DNA of 33,708 nucleotides from a bacterium (GTDB taxonomy: Bacteria; JACRDZ01; JAQUKH01), in assembly GCA_028719205.1 (NCBI GenBank), contig JAQUKH010000028.1, forward strand, positions 1-33,708. Direction: 5' to 3'. The first letter of the stretch is position 1; every line of letters begins with the position of its first letter. Below are positions 31,038-33,708 of the stretch, one piece after another. A program made the translations under genes and the position numbers. Below the pieces are notes generated by a model. The model worked only from the letters and a program-made list of their open reading frames with translations, had not been told where the DNA came from and searched no databases.

Positions 31038-31800
31038 ATGAATAGTGCAATATTCTGTATAACTTTTATTTGTCTTTTTAATCCAATATCTATTTTATCA
31101 AGTGAGCTTAATGATAAAAATAAATATTCAGAAGAGGCGCAAATCTATTCTACATTTCTGGATTTCTATTATGATTCAGGTATGTATTATGATCCAAAAT
31201 TAATAATAAAATCTATTGCTGTAAATGATTCAACGTCAATTAAGAGTCTTGGGTGGAGTGAAAAAGATAAATCAAGGTTTTATGAATTACTTATCAGAAT
31301 AGCTTTTAAGAATAATAATCCAGATATTGATACAATAGATAATTTTTGGGAAACAAATAGAAATAATGTAAAGATCATTAAAGAGATTCCTTCTAAATTC
31401 AATTTAATTTATCTTTCAGAAGCAGATCAGAAAGAATGGTACATAAAATATCCTGAAGCAGTGGGAATTATATCGTTTTCACAAGTTGGCTTTAATAAAG
31501 GCAGATCTCAAGCATTTTTATATTTTGTAAATGATATAAACTGGGGTGCAGGATATATTGCTTTACTAAATAAAAAGGACAATGTTTGGAAACCGGGTGC
31601 TGAGAACCTTATAGAATTGCTTGCCGGTAAAATAGACTCTGTGATCATAGATCGCATGAATTATGGGGGGTGCCGGAAAAATATACAAGGACCACGGGTG
31701 GAGCGATAAACTTTCAGATAAATATTTTATTGAAGCCGGGAAAAAGATTTCAATCGATTGTAAAAAAAATGGCATTAAATGCAGATCAGTCTTTTCTTGA
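31038..31800 (+). pseudogene. Secreted protein of unknown function, frameshifted at a G6 run
   Basis: The uninterrupted frame ends at 31709 (223 residues). N-terminal residues 1-22 look like a signal peptide (AIFCITFICLFNPISILSS). The body is acidic with no motif I recognise. The last residues after the G6 run at 31665-31670 (CRKNIQGPRVER) do not look native. If one G is removed, the frame continues as GGAGKIYKDHGWSDKL and ends SIDCKKNGIKCRSVFS at the TGA at 31798-31800, giving about 254 residues with an ordinary-looking C-terminus. Base composition is more AT-rich than its neighbours, and the C-ending-codon plus GCG habit of the other genes is absent, so it may be recently acquired. A sequencing error, a real inactivating mutation, or slippage at the G run would all explain it. 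Confidence 0.6.
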
Positions 31801-31883
31801 CAAAACACACAATTTAATCAATAATAAAATTAATATATCTGGATCGTGTGTGAGTGGGAGGGATAAAATGAAGGAGGCAGATT

Positions 31884-33059
31884 ATGAACATAAGAAAGAT
31901 CAAAGAAAACATTTTCTGGGTGGGGGCGGTTGACTGGAACAGGCGGTTATTCGATTCGTTGATCCCTCTTCCCGACGGGACAAGTTATAATGCTTATTTG
32001 ATCACAGGAAGCGAGAAAACAGCCTTGATCGATACTGTTGATCCATCAATGGCCGATAGATTATTTACTCATTTGGGCGGAGTAAAAAATATTGATTATG
32101 TTATAAGCCATCATTCCGAGCAAGACCATTCAGGATCAATTCCTCTGGTTCTTGATAAATATCCCAATGCGAAAGTTGTGGCATCCCCTAAAGGCAAAGA
32201 ATTTCTCATCAATCATCTGCATATCTCTGAACACAGGTTCCTGGTTGTGGAAGATGGACATACTTTATCACTAGGCGATAAAACATTAAAATTTATTCAT
32301 ACGCCATGGGTTCACTGGCCGGAGACGATGGTTACTTATTTAAAGCAGGACAGGATCCTTTTTTCGTGTGATTTTTTTGGGTCGCATATCGCGGCAAGTG
32401 ACCTGTATGTCACTGATGAATCCCGTGTTTATGAAGCGGCAAAGCGTTATTTTGCGGAAATAATGATGCCGTTTAGAAGCATTATTCGTAAAAATATTGA
32501 AAAAATTAAGGCTTATGAAATTGACATGATCGCGCCGAGTCACGGACAGGTCTATGACCAGCCTGAATTTATTATTAAGGCTTATGAAGATTGGACTTCT
32601 GACCAGCCGAAGAACCTTGTTGTTATTCCTTATATTTCCATGCACGGAAGCACGGCGAAGATGGTTAATTACATGGTTGAAAAATTAAGCGCGTCAGGAA
32701 TTACAGCCCAGCCGTTTGATCTCGCGGTAACAGATATAGGAAAATTGGCTATTGAGCTTGTTGATGCCGCAACTATCATAATAGGTACTCCGACGGTTCA
32801 TGTCGGCCCGCATCCGAATGTTGTTTACGCGGCGTGTTTGGCAAATGCCTTGCGTCCAAAGGCAAAATTTGCTACTATCATCGGGTCTTATGGATGGGGA
32901 ACAAAGGCGGTTGAACAAATTGCCGCGATGATCCCGAATTTAAAGGTGGAGATACTGCCTCCGGTTATTTGTAAAGGATTACCTCTGCCGGGAGATTATC
33001 AGGCATTAGATCAATTGGCGGATGCGATCGTGAAAAAGCATAAAGAAATTGGGTTGTAG
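31884..33059 (+). CDS. Flavodiiron protein (FprA family)
   Basis: A 391-residue soluble enzyme that reduces O2 to water or NO to N2O, protecting anaerobes. The N-terminal metallo-beta-lactamase-like domain holds the di-iron ligands: H77-x-E79-x-D81-H82 (HSEQDH), H144 (HWPETM), D163 (CDFFG) and H220 (SHGQ). Note that all the ligands of the catalytic type are present. The flavodoxin domain begins near residue 245 (VVIPYISMHGSTAKM) and binds FMN. AAGGAGG lies a few bases before the ATG. A TTGACA at 31797 could be part of its promoter, but no convincing -10 box follows. There is no rubredoxin domain or rubredoxin gene beside it. Confidence 0.95.
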   Translation: MNIRKIKENIFWVGAVDWNRRLFDSLIPLPDGTSYNAYLITGSEKTALIDTVDPSMADRLFTHLGGVKNIDYVISHHSEQDHSGSIPLVLDKYPNAKVVASPKGKEFLINHLHISEHRFLVVEDGHTLSLGDKTLKFIHTPWVHWPETMVTYLKQDRILFSCDFFGSHIAASDLYVTDESRVYEAAKRYFAEIMMPFRSIIRKNIEKIKAYEIDMIAPSHGQVYDQPEFIIKAYEDWTSDQPKNLVVIPYISMHGSTAKMVNYMVEKLSASGITAQPFDLAVTDIGKLAIELVDAATIIIGTPTVHVGPHPNVVYAACLANALRPKAKFATIIGSYGWGTKAVEQIAAMIPNLKVEILPPVICKGLPLPGDYQALDQLADAIVKKHKEIGL

Positions 33060-33090
33060 TTATATTAAAAAAGAAAGAGAGCGGAAAAAT

Positions 33091-33708
33091 TTGGAAAAAA
33101 AACAGGCATTTAAAATTGTGTATGAGGATGACTCTTTAGTAGTAGTTGATAAATCAGCAGGTTTGCTTGTTGTCCCGACGCCAAAGGATGAAAAACATAC
33201 CCTGGATAATTTAGTCAATCAGGCATTAAAGACAAAAGGCACGGGTCCGAACGCGTATCCCGCGCACCGGCTTGACAGGGATACCTCAGGACTTGTTATA
33301 TTCGCCAAAGGCAAGGCCGCGCTCGCGAATCTGGTGGACCAGTTCAAAAAACATATTGTTCATAAAACTTATCTTGCGATAGTTCAAGGGCGCGTTAAAA
33401 ATACTAAGGGCGAGATAAATATACTTCTCGCGACCGACAGAAAAACCTACGCGGTGTATCCGACCCAGGATAAAAAAATAGGCCAGCCCGCGCTGACCCG
33501 CTTCAGGGTTTTAAGTTATTTAAGAGGCGCGACATTGCTTGAGGTTGAGCCAAAGACAGGCCGGACCAACCAGATAAGGGTCCACCTGGCGTTTATCGGC
33601 CACCCGCTTGTCGGAGAACGCAAATACGCTATCGCCAAAGATTTTTCCGTGAAATTCAGAAGGACCGCTTTGCACGCCGAAACAATATCCTTTCGTCACC
33701 CGGTAACA
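33091..33708 (+). CDS. RluA-family pseudouridine synthase, N-terminal part (cut by window end)
   Basis: The frame opens with TTG at 33091 (no in-frame ATG lies between it and the preceding stop; GAGAGCGG is just upstream) and is still open at the window end, giving 206 residues. The catalytic motif HRLDRDTSG is at residues 59-67, with Asp62 as the active residue. Other family features are the start (YEDDSLVVVDKSAGLLVVP), HKTYLAIVQG and GRTNQIRVHLAFIGHPLVG. The enzyme converts uridine to pseudouridine in rRNA or tRNA; the target cannot be told. It starts 31 bases after the flavodiiron gene. There is no S4 domain at the N-terminus, as in RluA rather than RluC/D. Confidence 0.92.
   Translation, partial: MEKKQAFKIVYEDDSLVVVDKSAGLLVVPTPKDEKHTLDNLVNQALKTKGTGPNAYPAHRLDRDTSGLVIFAKGKAALANLVDQFKKHIVHKTYLAIVQGRVKNTKGEINILLATDRKTYAVYPTQDKKIGQPALTRFRVLSYLRGATLLEVEPKTGRTNQIRVHLAFIGHPLVGERKYAIAKDFSVKFRRTALHAETISFRHPVT

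Noticed and set aside
31670-31933. Open frame of 87 codons overlapping the frameshifted gene and the flavodiiron start
   Set aside because: It runs through the flavodiiron ribosome-binding site and the first 50 bases of that gene in another frame, has no ribosome-binding site of its own, and its product is of low complexity.

Overview
The window looks like a chromosomal segment from an anaerobic, Gram-negative-type (diderm) bacterium with an AT-rich genome. The diderm reading rests on an outer-membrane usher, a beta-barrel protein ending in an aromatic residue, and several signal peptides. The anaerobic reading rests on an NAD-linked molybdenum/tungsten formate dehydrogenase, a flavodiiron protein and B12/radical-SAM enzymes. 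Genes are closely packed, often overlapping by 4-30 bases. I cannot name the phylum; an uncultivated lineage is plausible. I see no rRNA, tRNA, CRISPR array or transposase.

Layout. 1-1190: end of a phosphate permease (pstA) and a PstB ATPase with an unusual TusA-like C-terminal domain, separated by a double-hairpin repeat. 1187-5609 (minus strand): four overlapping genes, a B12-binding radical SAM protein, an outer-membrane barrel protein, a membrane family-2 glycosyltransferase and a methyltransferase; they have their own promoter and a leader hairpin and look like a small polysaccharide synthesis/export locus. 5845-7758: glycogen branching enzyme glgB, divergent from that locus. 7775-12543: a promoter, structured leader and terminator, then a minimal chaperone-usher set (subunit, chaperone, usher). 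A perfect 14-bp inverted repeat flanks the subunit gene. 12580-17807: malQ, galT, glgA and a second radical SAM gene. 17865-19756: a sulfur-relay operon (NifS-like protein without the PLP lysine, DsrE2, TusA). 19861-23322: an XRE helix-turn-helix protein fused to a glycogen-binding CBM48 domain, a GT4 glucan synthase-like enzyme, a DUF4912 protein and a secreted PCMT-type methyltransferase. 23349-30081: promoter, ZTP riboswitch, fdhA, second copy of the double-hairpin repeat, FmdE-like protein, fdhD, nuoE, nuoF, terminator. 30095-33708: a different double-hairpin repeat, mntP, a frameshifted secreted protein of unknown function, a flavodiiron protein and the start of an RluA-family pseudouridine synthase.

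How it fits together. Most of 5.8-22.5 kb is alpha-glucan metabolism: chain synthesis (GlgA, GT4), branching (GlgB), remodelling (MalQ) and sugar-phosphate exchange (GalT). Inserted among these genes is a candidate regulator that could sense glycogen directly through CBM48. The formate dehydrogenase operon is complete (catalytic subunit, FdhD sulfurtransferase, NADH-oxidoreductase subunits) and is placed under a purine/one-carbon alarmone riboswitch, which links formate supply to the 10-formyl-tetrahydrofolate pool. The strongest candidates for something undescribed are the HTH-CBM48 regulator, the lysine-less NifS homologue with its DsrE2/TusA partners, and the PstB-TusA fusion.
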